The notes beneath the pieces are model-generated. The model saw only the letters and a program-made list of their open reading frames with translations, made no database searches and had not been told where the DNA came from. A stretch of DNA of 64,000 nucleotides from positions 372,001 through 436,000 of the forward strand of contig NC_089460.1 of the NCBI RefSeq assembly GCF_026210795.1. Reading direction: 5' to 3'. The stretch is from Rhizophagus irregularis (Eukaryota; Glomeromycota; Glomeromycetes; Glomerales; Glomeraceae). Numbering within the stretch: the stretch's first letter is position 1; each line of letters starts with the position of its first letter. This document shows, one piece after another, positions 1 through 11,175 of the stretch. Both the position numbers and the translations under genes were made by a program.

Positions 1-172
1 ACTGATCATCATTCCTTTTCGAAAAATTACCCGGTGTTTGTTCAAAAAGAGTTTGTTCCGAATGTTTTCCATAAAGGAGAGAGATTGTATTAAATTTAGT
101 AAGATGTTTATCCTATAATAATTAATGTTTAAGGATTAAAAATTAAATCTAAATTCCGAAACATGTAACATT

Positions 173-2567
173 TTATCGAATCGAACAAACCCTCGTTTTA
201 AAATTATTGTTCCCATTTTTCTTTGACGCGTAGCGTTGATGCTTAAAAATTTCCTGTGCCTAAAATGAATCAATTACAAGTTTTTTTTATTAGAAGAATC
301 CTAAAACAATTAACAATAAAATTACAAACCTTTTTGATATCTTTTTGTAATAATCTATAAAGGAATAATGCTCTTTCACGGATGTCTAAGCTTTCGTAAG
401 GCTCCATTGAATATTTAAATAATTTAGCCAACATACCACGACATTCTGCTGGTCTATGTAAAAACAATGTGACAGTTGAATTTAAAAGTTGTAAGCGGAA
501 AGAAGTTGCTGGATAACTTTCAAGATCATCTATCAAGGACTCCAAAATATATGGTGCTTCCGAAATTTCATATCCAACTGTTGTCAAAAGGTTAAGGAAA
601 GCTGGTCCTGCTTGTGAACTCAAATCTATTGATGTCCAAACAGAAGGTAAAACCGAAAGCAAACTTCCAACTTTTTCAGGACTTTCGTTCATGAACTCTA
701 AAAGCACAAAATTAATCTTAATTTGTTTAAATTATAGTTATTTAATATACGTATTTACCTTCAAGTGCTGTAATAATACTTGATATAATGATGTCAATGC
801 CAGTTTCCAGTAATTTCATAAAAACTTCGAGAGAATAAGAAAGCACATTTTCAATACGAAACGAAATTTTGGCGATCGATTCTATAGATTTTTGCGCAAT
901 AACCTTATCGGTTCCAGTAATATAACCACTAATAATTTGAATTGTTAACATTAGCTTATAATATTATTTCCATAAGTCACTAATAATGAGATATAAATTA
1001 CCTAATTTCATTAATAATTTCTTTCGAGCTTATTTTTGTTGCAATGCCTTCTAACACTTCCAACTTTTTCAGAGTAACAAAAGATGGTTCTTTAATTCTA
1101 TAATAGTTAGAATTTAAATAATTTAATTTAGCAATAATAATAGTAACGAGGTCGAATATTCCATATACCTTCGGTAAAAATATTTGTAATCTTCCCGAAA
1201 CAATTGATGAGATTGGTTCATCAATACAATAATATGCTCCAAACATGAATATACTATCTCCGGACTTGTTAACGTTAATAATGTCAACATCGGACCTATA
1301 TAATATATAAGTCGCAATAAATTAAAAAGAATTATAGAAATCATGAATCATCGATTTTTTACGCACTTTTTATCCTTTTATAAACATCTTCTTGGATATC
1401 GTATATCCCTTCGGCTAATTTTATAAATATTTTAACAGTAGTCAACTGAACTCCACTATTATGATGTTTAAGCCGATCGTCCAAAAGATTCTATAAAATA
1501 TCGCATGTTAATTTATAAGATAACATCATTAATTTTAAGGAGTAATTCTTTGACTTGCCATAATATCAAAAATTTCGTCTTCGCTAGATGGTTTATATCG
1601 AATAAGAGTATCCAATACCAAACACTGATGCCACTCATTAAATTCGTGTAATCGTTGAAGTAAATAATGTGCGATATTCGTGTCTACAGTCATTCCGCCT
1701 TCCGAAAGAAATATTCTATTTAAAGCAACAATGCAATTTGCAACAACTTCGGGGTCACGATCTCTCAGAGTATTATATAATTGATCAACCAAAGGAGCAT
1801 CTGATATACGTTATCGACATAATTGGTATATTTGAGAATTTAGATCAATTTTGAAATATAAAAAAAAGAAATTTCATTTTTAAACTTACAAAGGGAATGA
1901 TCATCTACCTAACACGTGTTTTGGAGAAAGATTAAACAATTTGATACACGAAATTAACGCGGTCTTTCGTACATATGCGCTAGAATCGATTAAAGCGTGA
2001 CTTAAAGATTCTAACATATATGGTACATAATCTATAAGCCTAATTAAAGGTGTTGTTTGATATTAGGTTAATAATTTTGAAATAAAAATTTGATATATAG
2101 CATTTACTAATTACCTCATCGAACAAAGCGTACGTAAAGCTAATCCTCTTACAAAAGGATTTTCATCTTGAAGATCATTCTGAAAAGTATTAATAGCTAA
2201 AATGACCAAATCAGCATTTTGTTCGGCCTGTGTTGATATATACATATATGCAAGCTTTTTCTGAACCAAATCCTTTGTAGAAGCTGCCTTTGATATTATT
2301 AACATATTAACGTAAAGTATGAATCGATTGATAATATCTTAGAACACTAACTACTCGAACCTTGATAACGTCACCAAATAATGATGATACATCTATACCA
2401 GCCGTCATTGTCTCGAGTACTTTTTTAATAATTGGACGTTTAGCTGTTTGTTGGATACCTGTGTGATTTATTGTCACATTTTCGCTTGCCTCCTTTAAAC
2501 GTAAGCCTAATTCTGTAACTTCACGATTTTGCAGTTGGTCCAAAAACGAAACTCTTCCAGACGACAT
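173..2567 (-). CDS. AP-4 complex beta-adaptin, 10 exons
   Basis: Large beta subunit of a clathrin-independent adaptor coat acting at the trans-Golgi network. Exons on the minus strand: 2567-2361, 2287-2115, 2039-1909, 1800-1559, 1490-1367, 1295-1169, 1097-1002, 928-759, 697-330, 259-173. All phases agree and give about 574 residues. The product is HEAT-like adaptin trunk: STKDLVQKK, NPFVRGLALRTLCSMR, PEVVANCIVALNRIF, NLLDDRLKHHN and RPAECRGMLAKLFKYS. The stretch YKYFYRRIKEPSFVTLKK matches AP-4 beta better than AP-1/2 beta. Intron 4 uses a GC-AG donor (GCAAGT at 1558-1553). No hinge or ear domain follows the trunk, so either the protein is short or a further 3' exon beyond about 190 was missed. 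The last exon is the least certain part. Tandem with and downstream of the RRF gene. Confidence 0.85.
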
Positions 2568-2826
2568 GACAGATAATGAACAGTAAAACTTATGAATGTT
2601 CCGGGAAAGAGCAAAATTTATGTAAGATTTACTATAAAGTCACATGATTTTGGCTTGTACCTTGATCATGCGCAGTTAGAAAATGTGACTATAGAGAAGA
2701 CGTGATTATATAGAGGTCTTATTATACATTCTTTATATTGCGTAATTATATATAGAGAAAGAACTTTATAAGATGTGACTATATAGAGGTCAAAAAGAGA
2801 AAAAGTAAAGCTTCTATTAAGTATAA

Positions 2827-3960
2827 TTAATTTCCCGATATTTCTTTACTCTTGACCTTCAAAATTTCATCAACATCTTTCACAGATTTCTCTATAAGCG
2901 ACTGAAGCTAGAGGAGAAAGGGAAATCGCGTTAAGTAAAAACTTGATAGTCATTGAAAAAAAACAATCAAATATTTACTTTTTTGGTTAATATAATTGCT
3001 TCATCACGTGGTAACCTATTCGCACAGTCCTTTTTCAAATCTTTCATACCATCTTCCCTTATACGTCTAATCTTAATTTTAGCACTTTCAGCAATCTTTG
3101 ACGCAACCTTGGTCATCTTCTCTCGATATTCAGTTGTGATTCTAACACGAAAAAAACGCGTAAATTACGCAAATTTAGAATACAGATCAAACTGAACTTT
3201 GCTTACTTGGGAATCGGTACTTTAATGCTTTTTCCTTCAATTACGGAATTTAGATTTAAATTTGCACTCCTTATGGCTTTATCTACGGCTTTTAATAACT
3301 AAAAAAGACAAAAAAAATACTGTTGAGTTTGTATCTCTTTAATCTAGATTCTATTTTTTTTTTATTTATAATTCCGTACTTCTTCTTCGTGCACATGTAC
3401 CAACAGGGTTTGAGGGTCTTTGACAATGATTTGCGCAATATCTTTAAGAGGTGTGCTACTGTCTTTAAACGGTACTGACACAGGATCAAGTATGGCTAAA
3501 AATCATATAATGGTAAAGAATAAAAAATTTGAACGAATCCGTTAAAATTTTTTTAAAAAAAAATGTTCAAACCCGGGTTCGCACGACCAATCCTCATAGA
3601 ACTATAATCCTTTTTTAATTTTTCAGTGACTATGTTTGCTTTAGCTTCAACTTTACTTAAGTCGAAATTTCTCTCTTTTTCACTTATATTAATGTTCTTT
3701 TCTTCCTCTTCTTCAATCTTATCTTTAGTATAACTTTTGCCTTTTTTACTATCTTCCTTCCAACCTGGTTTTTTTTTCGAAGCTAATAAAAGCCGTTGAC
3801 TTGTAAAGAAATTTTGATAAAGTTGTAAAGTTACAGTGACGTGTTTTGTGAGTAGCCCATTAGATATATAAGGCTTTGAAGATAGTGTGCCATATCTATA
3901 CAATAATGGATTTTTTGGTCTAACATTATACAATGTAAATATAAATTTTTTTGACAGCAT
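2827..3960 (-). CDS. Ribosome recycling factor, mitochondrial
   Basis: Releases ribosomes from mRNA after termination, with mitochondrial EF-G2. Five exons: 3960-3573, 3495-3380, 3298-3207, 3141-2979, 2907-2827, all in phase, giving about 279 residues. The RRF signature SSMRIGRANPAILDPV is made across the first junction. It is followed by KDPQTLLVHVHEEE, KAVDKAIRSANLNLNS, IEGKSIKVPIPK and the C-terminal helix with KVASKIAESAKIKIRRIRED. The start at 3960 gives a basic, Ser/Leu-rich N-terminus (MLSKKFIFTLYNVRPK) that looks like a mitochondrial presequence. An in-frame ATG at 4068 would add a hydrophobic stretch and seems less likely. About 100 charged residues (Lys/Glu-rich) separate the presequence from the RRF domain. 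It is divergent from the otubain gene. Confidence 0.88.
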
Positions 3961-4127
3961 ATTAAACAAAACGCGAAGAACAATAACCAAAGTAAACGTT
4001 AATAATCGATTATCTTTACTCACGTGACATAATAGTGTCTGTATAATTACAACCACGATTTGTATCACGTACTAGTGAATAAGTTAAATAAATACCTGAA
4101 ATTACACTTTACATTTAGTTAACTATT
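3961..4127. promoter_or_regulatory. Shared promoter region, RRF / otubain
   Basis: The 167 bp between the two divergent start codons must hold both promoters. It is AT-rich; I see no clear TATA box or known operator. Confidence 0.45.
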
Positions 4128-5351
4128 ATGAACATGGGAGGAGGAGTAGATTATAATAACTCAACTACTGAAACTCATGAAAAAACAGAAGCTTCAATTT
4201 CTTCCGAAGTGAAGGAAACTGTTGATATACATAGTGGTTCAGAGAAGGAAGAGACAAAGGAAACCCCTATCGAAAATACTAATACTATTACAGAACCACA
4301 AAATGTAAGTACAACTGCCGAAACTGCCCCCGTAAGCAGTCCGTCCAATGAAACTTCAGATACTACCGAAGGGAAGACAACCGCAAATGCTGCACAGGAA
4401 GCTCAAATTACTTCCCAACAGAATTGGGAATATGAGCAATCTATTAAAAAAGAAGTTGAAAAAACACCGCTTGTTTGCTTGACAGAGGACATTCAAAAGT
4501 TATACCAAGAATATGAACAGGGCAGCGAAGTATATCGGCAAAAAATTATGGTTTGTTATCTTCTTTTTACACATCAACAAGCCATCATGTGTGAATGATG
4601 GTTTAAGAGAATTCATTTTTTATAATGTTAGAAATTGGCAGAGAGACATAGTAAGATAAGACGTTGTCGTGGGGATGGTAACTGCTTTTATAGGGGTAAC
4701 TATTTTAATTGACTTAACACTTCGCTTTTTTAGAAACCTATGAATTAACCCATTAGCATTTTCATTTATGTAGCTTTTGGATTTGCATGGTTCGAACGAC
4801 TTATGGATTCTAAAGACAATAATTTACGTCAATCCGCGCTAAAATCTTTGGCTGATACGATTCCGCTTTTTAAGGAAGCTGGGTACCAAGAATTGGTTTA
4901 TCAAGATATTTATGAGGAACATATTGAAAAGCAGATGAAAATTGTTGCGAACGGAGAATACGACGAAGATATGTTATTAACAATTTTTCAAACCGATGAA
5001 ATTTCTAACTGTATTGTCTTTTATCTTCGTTTAATTACTGCGGCATATTTAAAATTACATCGTGAAGAATATGAACCTTTTTTAGGATTTGAATTTGGAA
5101 TGGATCAATTTTGTAGTAGTTCTGTAGAGGCCATGGATCAAGAAGCTGATCATATTCATGTTATGGCATTGACTAAAGCTTTAAAAGTTCCTGTTGAAAT
5201 TGCGTATATGAGTGGATCCGATGCGATGGAACAAGTTAATTTTCATGAGTTTTATCCTGATGATGAAGGGTCGAAAGGAACTGTTACTTTAAAACCTTTG
5301 GTGTTATTATATCGACCTGGACATTACGATATTCTTTATCGAAGAGAATAG
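4128..5351 (+). CDS. Otubain-type ubiquitin thioesterase (OTUB)
   Basis: Cysteine protease that removes ubiquitin from ubiquitin chains. Three exons: 4128-4550, 4632-4695, 4774-5351, phases 0 and 1, giving about 354 residues. The first 110 or so residues are Thr/Ser/Glu-rich and look disordered. The C65 peptidase domain follows. IRRCRGDGNCFYRAFGFAWF carries the catalytic Asp and Cys (GDGNC) and forms only after splicing, because the second exon is just 64 nt. The catalytic His lies in RPGHYDILY near the C-terminus. The helical insert with EYEPFLGF and MDQEADHIHVMALTKAL is typical of OTUB1-like enzymes. Human OTUB1 is shorter, so the long N-terminal arm is the odd part. Without splicing the catalytic motif would be missed. 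Confidence 0.93.
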
Positions 5352-5974
5352 CAATTCCTTAAAAAAAAATAGGATGTGACTGTAAAAATGTATTTACTAT
5401 ATTATTAATTCAATTAATCACCACTTATAATATTATTTATTCCAATGTACAAAATTTCATTAAGGTTATTACGTTCTCTTAGTTCTCTTATTAATTTATA
5501 TTGTCATGTTCTTCCAAAAACTTCATTATTTTTTTTTCCTTCGTAAAGTGGTAATACAACTCAAATAAAAATTAATCCACTAATAACCCTTTATATCACA
5601 TCAATAATCAAAATATATTCTTTATTTATTATATTTATTTAAAAAAAAAAATTATTCACCAATAACAAACAATTTAGGCGATTGATTAGTTATAAATTAA
5701 TCACATATCGGAGACCATCTAAAAGTTTATTTTGAAATAAAAATAAAAATACTTTTTACAACCATGTTATCCAATGATTATCGTTCATATATAAATATGT
5801 ATAATTTTTGCTAATATTAATTAAATGTCCATCATCAAAAAATAACATTAATTTACTACATTCTTAAGTTATGCATACATAGCCTGTACTGATTGATTTA
5901 TCAGCAAGCTCTTTTCTAAAATCTTAATGTACATGTGTTCTTAAATTCTAACTCTGACACCTTTTCCTCATACC
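5352..5974. other. Intergenic, convergent 3' regions
   Basis: AT-rich spacer between the convergent otubain and polymerase kappa genes. It holds several A/T runs; I see no ORF or repeat. Confidence 0.6.
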
Positions 5975-8329
5975 TTAGTGGATTCCTAGATGAGATGATG
6001 GGAAAAAGTTATGCAATGTTACAGTAGGATGAGGTGATCCACGCCGCCCCCTACCACGTCCTCTTCGACCTCTTACTCCATTAATTTTGGTATTAGGGAA
6101 TCTAGGTGCTCTGCAGGCTTCAAAATGACTATTAACCCGCATTCTTGTTGGGTTATCGAAGTGTCGGTTGCATATTGGACAATTCCAATTCTCATGGATT
6201 ACATCTGTATTTTTGACGCGCGTTTTATCATCGTTAACTTGAGCTTGAGATGAAGTTGTAACTTGATCATCATTAATTAACCTTCTTTTTAATGTTAATG
6301 AATCAAAGATAGTTGATGATTTGGCTACATCTTCTAATGCTCGTTTCCTTGTGTTAGAATCAACTCTTGACTCAACGCTTTTATCAGACAGTTCAAGTTG
6401 AGTGAGAACATTTTCGAAATCATCTGAGATTGATAGTTCCGTGAGATTTGCAATGTCACCTTGAGTAGGTGTTCTATCTTGAGATTGCTCATTATCAATT
6501 ATGGTGACTACATCAACAGCAAAGGTACTATCATTCAGATTTGTTTTCTGAGACTCTGTTATATGAGATATATTGTCATCTCGCGGGCCTATATGCTGCG
6601 CGGAACAAAAGTCATTCTGTTCCAAACATTGTGGCTCTGGTATACATTGCCTACTTGACCTTTTTAAGCTTGTATCTTGAGAAGTCTTATGCAACGGTTC
6701 TGTTACATTACATCTTTGACTTGTTTTCCGAGATTCCAATATTAAATTTACTTGCTGAGAACTTTGCTCATTGCAACTCAATTCACCTTTCAAATTCTCT
6801 TGTTTACTTGAAAGCAATTGCGACATTTCATAATTATTCAGTGAATCTCGAACTTCCTTAATTGCAAAATAGCTCTTAACACTAGATGTATTCTTATCGC
6901 GTAGATTCGTGATTCGAATACCCAATAGGCGAAGAGATATTGGAACTTCTTTATCTAAAATAGCTTTACAATAAGTGTACAAGTCATGTTGAATACTGAT
7001 ATATTTGGTTAGAGCTTTTTGTCGCGTAAACTGCTCAAATGTCTGCATTTTGAAGATAACTGCTATTGTCTTGCCTTCCAAATTCTCCTGATCAAGTCTA
7101 TGTGCTAGTTCTTCCGCAATATGACGCAAGTGTTCGTAAAGCAACTTTACATCATTGGTAGGGGCGAAAGTCCTAGAGGTGCTTGCACTCTTTCGAATAT
7201 AATCAATACTTATACCGCTTGATCCAATACCTAAAGCAACTCGTATGTAAAAGTTAAAAGAATTTTCGGAGAACATCATGTTGATATACGCAAGTTTATC
7301 CAACAGTTCTCCGCATGTGTGTATATCAAAGACACCATTCAGGACCTTCGCAGCCACTTGACCTATACCACAGATCTTTCTTACAGGAAGTTCACAAAGA
7401 AATTCAATAATTTTATCTTTATCATTTGCAAGTCTATATTGCCCATTAGGCTTGTTTACGTCCGCGCACACCTTTGCTAATAACTTATTTGCGGCAATAC
7501 CGGCACTGGCGGTTAGCTTCGTTTCATCGTAAATTTCGTTCCTTATCTGTTGCACCACATCTTCCGGAGTCTGATTGTTATACTGAACATAACTGGTTAT
7601 GTCCAAAAATGCTTCGTCAAGGCTCATCGCGCTGAAGTTCGGATCGTATCGTGCAAAAATCGTCCTAATTTGTCGTGAAACGGCTGTATACTTTTCGAAA
7701 TTTGGCTTTACGATCACAATTTGAGGACAAAGCGCCCTCGCAAAGTATCCAGGCATTCCGCTCCTCACGCCAAATTTCCTTGCCGTGTAGTTTGCTGTAC
7801 ATAGCATCGCAGTGTCTCCAACACCCATTGGCTTGTTAACCAGCGTAGAGTCATCTCTTTCTTCAACAGACGCATAGTATGCATCCATGTCTATGCACAC
7901 AATACACTTGCTTAAGTCACGCTTTTGTTCAATTCTATTGATACAAGATTGAACACGTGATCTCACGAAGGTTAAATCTTGCGCCTGAAGACGCTCATAG
8001 ATCCATCTCTGTTCTCGGATATTTTCTTGAAGTTCTGCATCTTTTTTGGCCTTTAACCGACCAAACGAGGAGTTTTCCTCCAATTTCTTTAAAATCTTAT
8101 TGACCTTTGTTTGGTCAACTTTATCAAACCCAGCTTTGTGAGTTACTAATTCGACTCGGTTTTCTTCAGACTCAGGTTTTAAACAATCCTGGATTATATC
8201 ATTTTCATTATTGCTGCCATCCGTACGGCAACTTGAAGTATCTTTCGTGTCGTTATTATTAGCAAAGAAGCAACCAAAGGCGCCTTCTTCAAAATCGAGG
8301 CTGATGAAATCGTCACTTTCTTTATTCAT
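5975..8329 (-). CDS. POLK: DNA polymerase kappa (Y-family)
   Basis: Translesion DNA polymerase of the DinB branch. Single exon, 784 residues. Residues 70-140 match the N-clasp peculiar to pol kappa (VDQTKVNKILKKLEEN). The palm holds the metal-binding CIDMDAYYASVEE (Asp147) and AMSLDEAFLDIT (Asp238, Glu239). Then come GVRSGMPGYFARALCPQ, the helix-hairpin-helix ELPVRKICGIGQVAAKVL and the little finger. Residues 520-690 are low complexity and probably disordered. One Rad18-like zinc finger (WNCPICNRHF...HFEAC) would bind ubiquitin; the human enzyme has two. A Gly/Arg-rich run follows. The last residues, TVTLHNFF (769-776), resemble a PCNA-binding box with Thr in place of the leading Gln. It is divergent from the deacylase gene. 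The lack of introns contrasts with its neighbours. Confidence 0.96.
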   Translation of the reverse strand: MNKESDDFISLDFEEGAFGCFFANNNDTKDTSSCRTDGSNNENDIIQDCLKPESEENRVELVTHKAGFDKVDQTKVNKILKKLEENSSFGRLKAKKDAELQENIREQRWIYERLQAQDLTFVRSRVQSCINRIEQKRDLSKCIVCIDMDAYYASVEERDDSTLVNKPMGVGDTAMLCTANYTARKFGVRSGMPGYFARALCPQIVIVKPNFEKYTAVSRQIRTIFARYDPNFSAMSLDEAFLDITSYVQYNNQTPEDVVQQIRNEIYDETKLTASAGIAANKLLAKVCADVNKPNGQYRLANDKDKIIEFLCELPVRKICGIGQVAAKVLNGVFDIHTCGELLDKLAYINMMFSENSFNFYIRVALGIGSSGISIDYIRKSASTSRTFAPTNDVKLLYEHLRHIAEELAHRLDQENLEGKTIAVIFKMQTFEQFTRQKALTKYISIQHDLYTYCKAILDKEVPISLRLLGIRITNLRDKNTSSVKSYFAIKEVRDSLNNYEMSQLLSSKQENLKGELSCNEQSSQQVNLILESRKTSQRCNVTEPLHKTSQDTSLKRSSRQCIPEPQCLEQNDFCSAQHIGPRDDNISHITESQKTNLNDSTFAVDVVTIIDNEQSQDRTPTQGDIANLTELSISDDFENVLTQLELSDKSVESRVDSNTRKRALEDVAKSSTIFDSLTLKRRLINDDQVTTSSQAQVNDDKTRVKNTDVIHENWNCPICNRHFDNPTRMRVNSHFEACRAPRFPNTKINGVRGRRGRGRGRRGSPHPTVTLHNFFPSSHLGIH

Positions 8330-8718
8330 TACAAAAGTTGACTAAGCGAATACAGTCAACTTTTCAAGTCCTCAAACTGTTTCTCTTGTTTCTTTTATCT
8401 CGTAATTAATAATGTGGTTTATATGAATACAACCTATTCAAGAGAAAATTACGCTTTTACCGATATGTAGGTGCAACGGTATGACTTATGTACAGAAGAA
8501 TGTAAAGTACGAAATATTTCTCATTACAAGATATAATTGGAGTGCTAAAAACGTTTATATGACCTTGTGATAAGGGAAGGGAATAAAGAGGGAATAAAGA
8601 GGGAATAAAGAGACGCGTTACCCTTATATAAAAACGGCTCTCAATCACGTGCCTTTTTAATTTTTTTAAAATGGTTTGAAAATTCCAAAACTTGCAATTG
8701 TCTTTAAAAAAAGTCATT
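8330..8718. promoter_or_regulatory. Shared upstream region, POLK / DTD
   Basis: 389 bp between divergent starts. It contains a short tandem repeat of GGGAATAAAGA (about three copies, 8577-8611) and CACGTG at 8646-8651. Any regulatory role is inference. Confidence 0.4.
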
Positions 8719-9587
8719 ATGCGCGCAGTTCTTCAACGAGTTTTAAATGCAAGTGTAACAGGTCGATATTTATATTGTTTTGTTCACGTCTTCTATTAAG
8801 GAATCTTAGGAATCTTGTAAATAATTTATTACATTCATTTACTAGTCAATACACAAGTATCCTCTATAGATAGAGGACTCTGCATTCTTTTGGGTATAGC
8901 TTTTGATGATACAATAGACGATTTAGAATATATGGTAAAGAAGATCCTGAAGGTACGCGTATTTGAAGATGAAAAAGGTGAGGAAATGTGGTCAAGAAGT
9001 GTTAAAGATGCGGAATTAGAAATTTTGTGTGGTAAGTGATGATACTTTATTGAATTATCACCAATTAATTATTCAGCTAACCTTGGAATCAAATATATCA
9101 AGTATCTCAATTCACATTATACGGAAGTTTATCAAAAAGTAAATTTAACTAATGCAGTATGCAATTTAATTCATTTTTCACAATTATAATAAACCTTTTT
9201 ATTTTAGATAAACCAAGTTTTCATAATGCAATGAAAGCTAATGAATCAAAGGAAATGTATTCAACTTTCTTAAATAGGCTAAAGCAAGAATACGTTGAAG
9301 AAAGAATTAAAGGTAATTTGTTTCAATTCGTGTAAAGCATAAGCTTATAAATTTTATTTAAATATATTTTCTTTCTATTGTAGATGGTGTTTTTGGCGAA
9401 AAGATGATTGTTAACATAGTGAACGATGTAGGGTATTAATATCTTAAATGATTTTTAATATTGCGTTATTAATTCTATTTGTTATTATTAGGGTCCAGTT
9501 ACACTAGAATTGGATTCACGCAAATTTATTTATGTTGATAAATCAATCTCCTCAAGCAAATCCAATAACAATAAAGAAGAAAATTAA
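8719..9587 (+). CDS. DTD1: D-aminoacyl-tRNA deacylase
   Basis: Hydrolyses D-amino acids and glycine mischarged onto tRNA, a proofreading step of translation. Six exons: 8719-8761, 8846-9031, 9103-9138, 9208-9312, 9384-9427, 9492-9587. All phases agree, giving 169 residues. The start MRAVLQRVLNASVT is the family N-terminus. GLCILLGIAFDD and KKILKVRVFEDE follow. The two signature motifs form only after splicing: VSQFTLYG across the exon 2/3 junction, and the Gly-cisPro motif NDGPVT across exons 5/6. Exon 3 is a 36-nt micro-exon. It is convergent with eIF3h, about 90 bp apart. Confidence 0.93.
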
Positions 9588-9677
9588 ATGCAAACTTCAT
9601 AAATTTAAATTTATTAAATTATTAATTATTTAATAGAAAAAAGTGTAACATTTATTACAAACTTTCTATGATTATTT

Positions 9678-11055
9678 TTATTTTTGCAATTCTCCTGCCA
9701 TAAAAAATTTTCCAAGAGTTGGTCCAGAATATTGGTTTAGTTGCTTGCAATAATTATTAATTTGTGCTGTAATTAATAAAGAATCAAGTCTTGAGGGTTC
9801 AGCAGGAAGTTTATACATTTTAAGGATATCATCCTCTGGAAGAGGTTCTAGTCCAGAAGCCTGTCGTGATGAGTTTTCTTGTTTCTTATAATCAATTAAG
9901 TGAATAATAATTATTAGTAAAAAATAACTCTCAGATTTGTATGGCTATTGTAAAAAACTTACTCTCTTTTGTAGAGCACTCTGCATTTTCGCTTGTTCTC
10001 TACCAACATTTCGTTGCCAAAATGTATATGTGTTTTGTTCTTGTGTATGTTCTTCAACAGCCTCTAACAAAAATTCTAAATTTTTTTCGATATATGGATC
10101 AAGGCTTAATTCTAATGTATCAAAATTTGGACTTAATGGGCTGACCACAGTTTCCTTATCTAAAGTTGTTTTTGGTATAATATGTTCATAATCATCCAAG
10201 GAATGAAGAAGCGCTGTCATTAAATGTGAATTTTTAACAGTAATTGGAAGTTCTTCAAAAATATTCGAAAATGTTAGTTTGTTTTTTATTAGAGATTCTG
10301 TGGTAAATTTGCTCTCCTTTTGTGCTTCCATGAATGCTTGTGAAAATCTGAATGCACGTAATGAAAGGTTACCATGGGTTGAGCGAGAGACATCTAAAGA
10401 AAAAAAATTTGCAGGTAAAAATTGATTTAAACAAAAAATATTTAAGTATTGTTTAATGTCCAACATACCGTGCACGATTACAACACTTTTATTATTAAAA
10501 GTTTGTTGGTAATTATATTGGGTTTCAATTAACTTGTGTGTTACAAAAGAACCCAAGTATGTCGATTGATACCATCCAACTGTATTATTATCGACATTTA
10601 CTTCGCGAAGACAACGCATCATGTCAACTTGATATCTAGCACCTGAATTTTCAAAAAAAAAAAAAGAATTATTAGTTAACTCAATTCACTTAAAAAAGTG
10701 ATTAAGATTAAAGTACCATCTACGAGTTCATTTTCGTCGTCAGCTTTAGATCCAGGAAATGGGAAACAATTGGTTACTTCCAAGACACCATTAACATCAA
10801 GGCCTAGAAGTTGTCCAGTTACTGGATTTGGAAAAAACTCGCGACAATGCTTGATAATCTTAAGAACTACCTAAAATTATAGGAGAATCAAAGGTTATAA
10901 AATCCGATCACATAAATTTTGTTCAACAAAGTGCATACCAAACCGTCAATTTGAACACTCTTTAATGGAACATTTCCTTCGACATCTAATGCTGCGGTTA
11001 CGTTCACGTTAGAAAGAGTTTCTTTAGTGGTAGAGGGAGTTCCTGAAGAAGTCAT
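9678..11055 (-). CDS. eIF3h: Translation initiation factor eIF3 subunit h
   Basis: MPN-domain (non-catalytic) subunit of the eIF3 complex on the 40S ribosome. Five exons: 11055-10939, 10870-10717, 10642-10469, 10393-9963, 9884-9678, in phase, giving 360 residues. The MPN domain begins [19 protein letters not shown]. It contains [18 protein letters not shown] and [20 protein letters not shown], all diagnostic of eIF3h. The zinc-ligand pattern of active JAMM proteases is absent, as expected. The C-terminal part has [14 protein letters not shown], a helical region, and a conserved tail with [15 protein letters not shown] and [12 protein letters not shown]. It is divergent from the acyl-CoA dehydrogenase gene. 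Confidence 0.95.
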
Positions 11056-11175
11056 GATGTTGTTGAAAAATCCGATATCAAGAATAATTAAAAGTTTATT
11101 TTCGGATCGACAATTTTTTTTTTAGTTAAATTGATAATCATTGCTGCTGATTAGATCGGAGACTTGTGGTTCGAA
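11056..11175. promoter_or_regulatory. Shared promoter region, eIF3h / acyl-CoA dehydrogenase
   Basis: Only 120 bp separate the two divergent ATG codons. This is a compact bidirectional promoter with a T10 run at 11117-11126; I recognise no binding site. Confidence 0.45.

Noticed and set aside
6461-6861. Plus-strand ORFs of 65 and 106 residues
   Set aside because: Antisense to the polymerase kappa gene, with no motifs.
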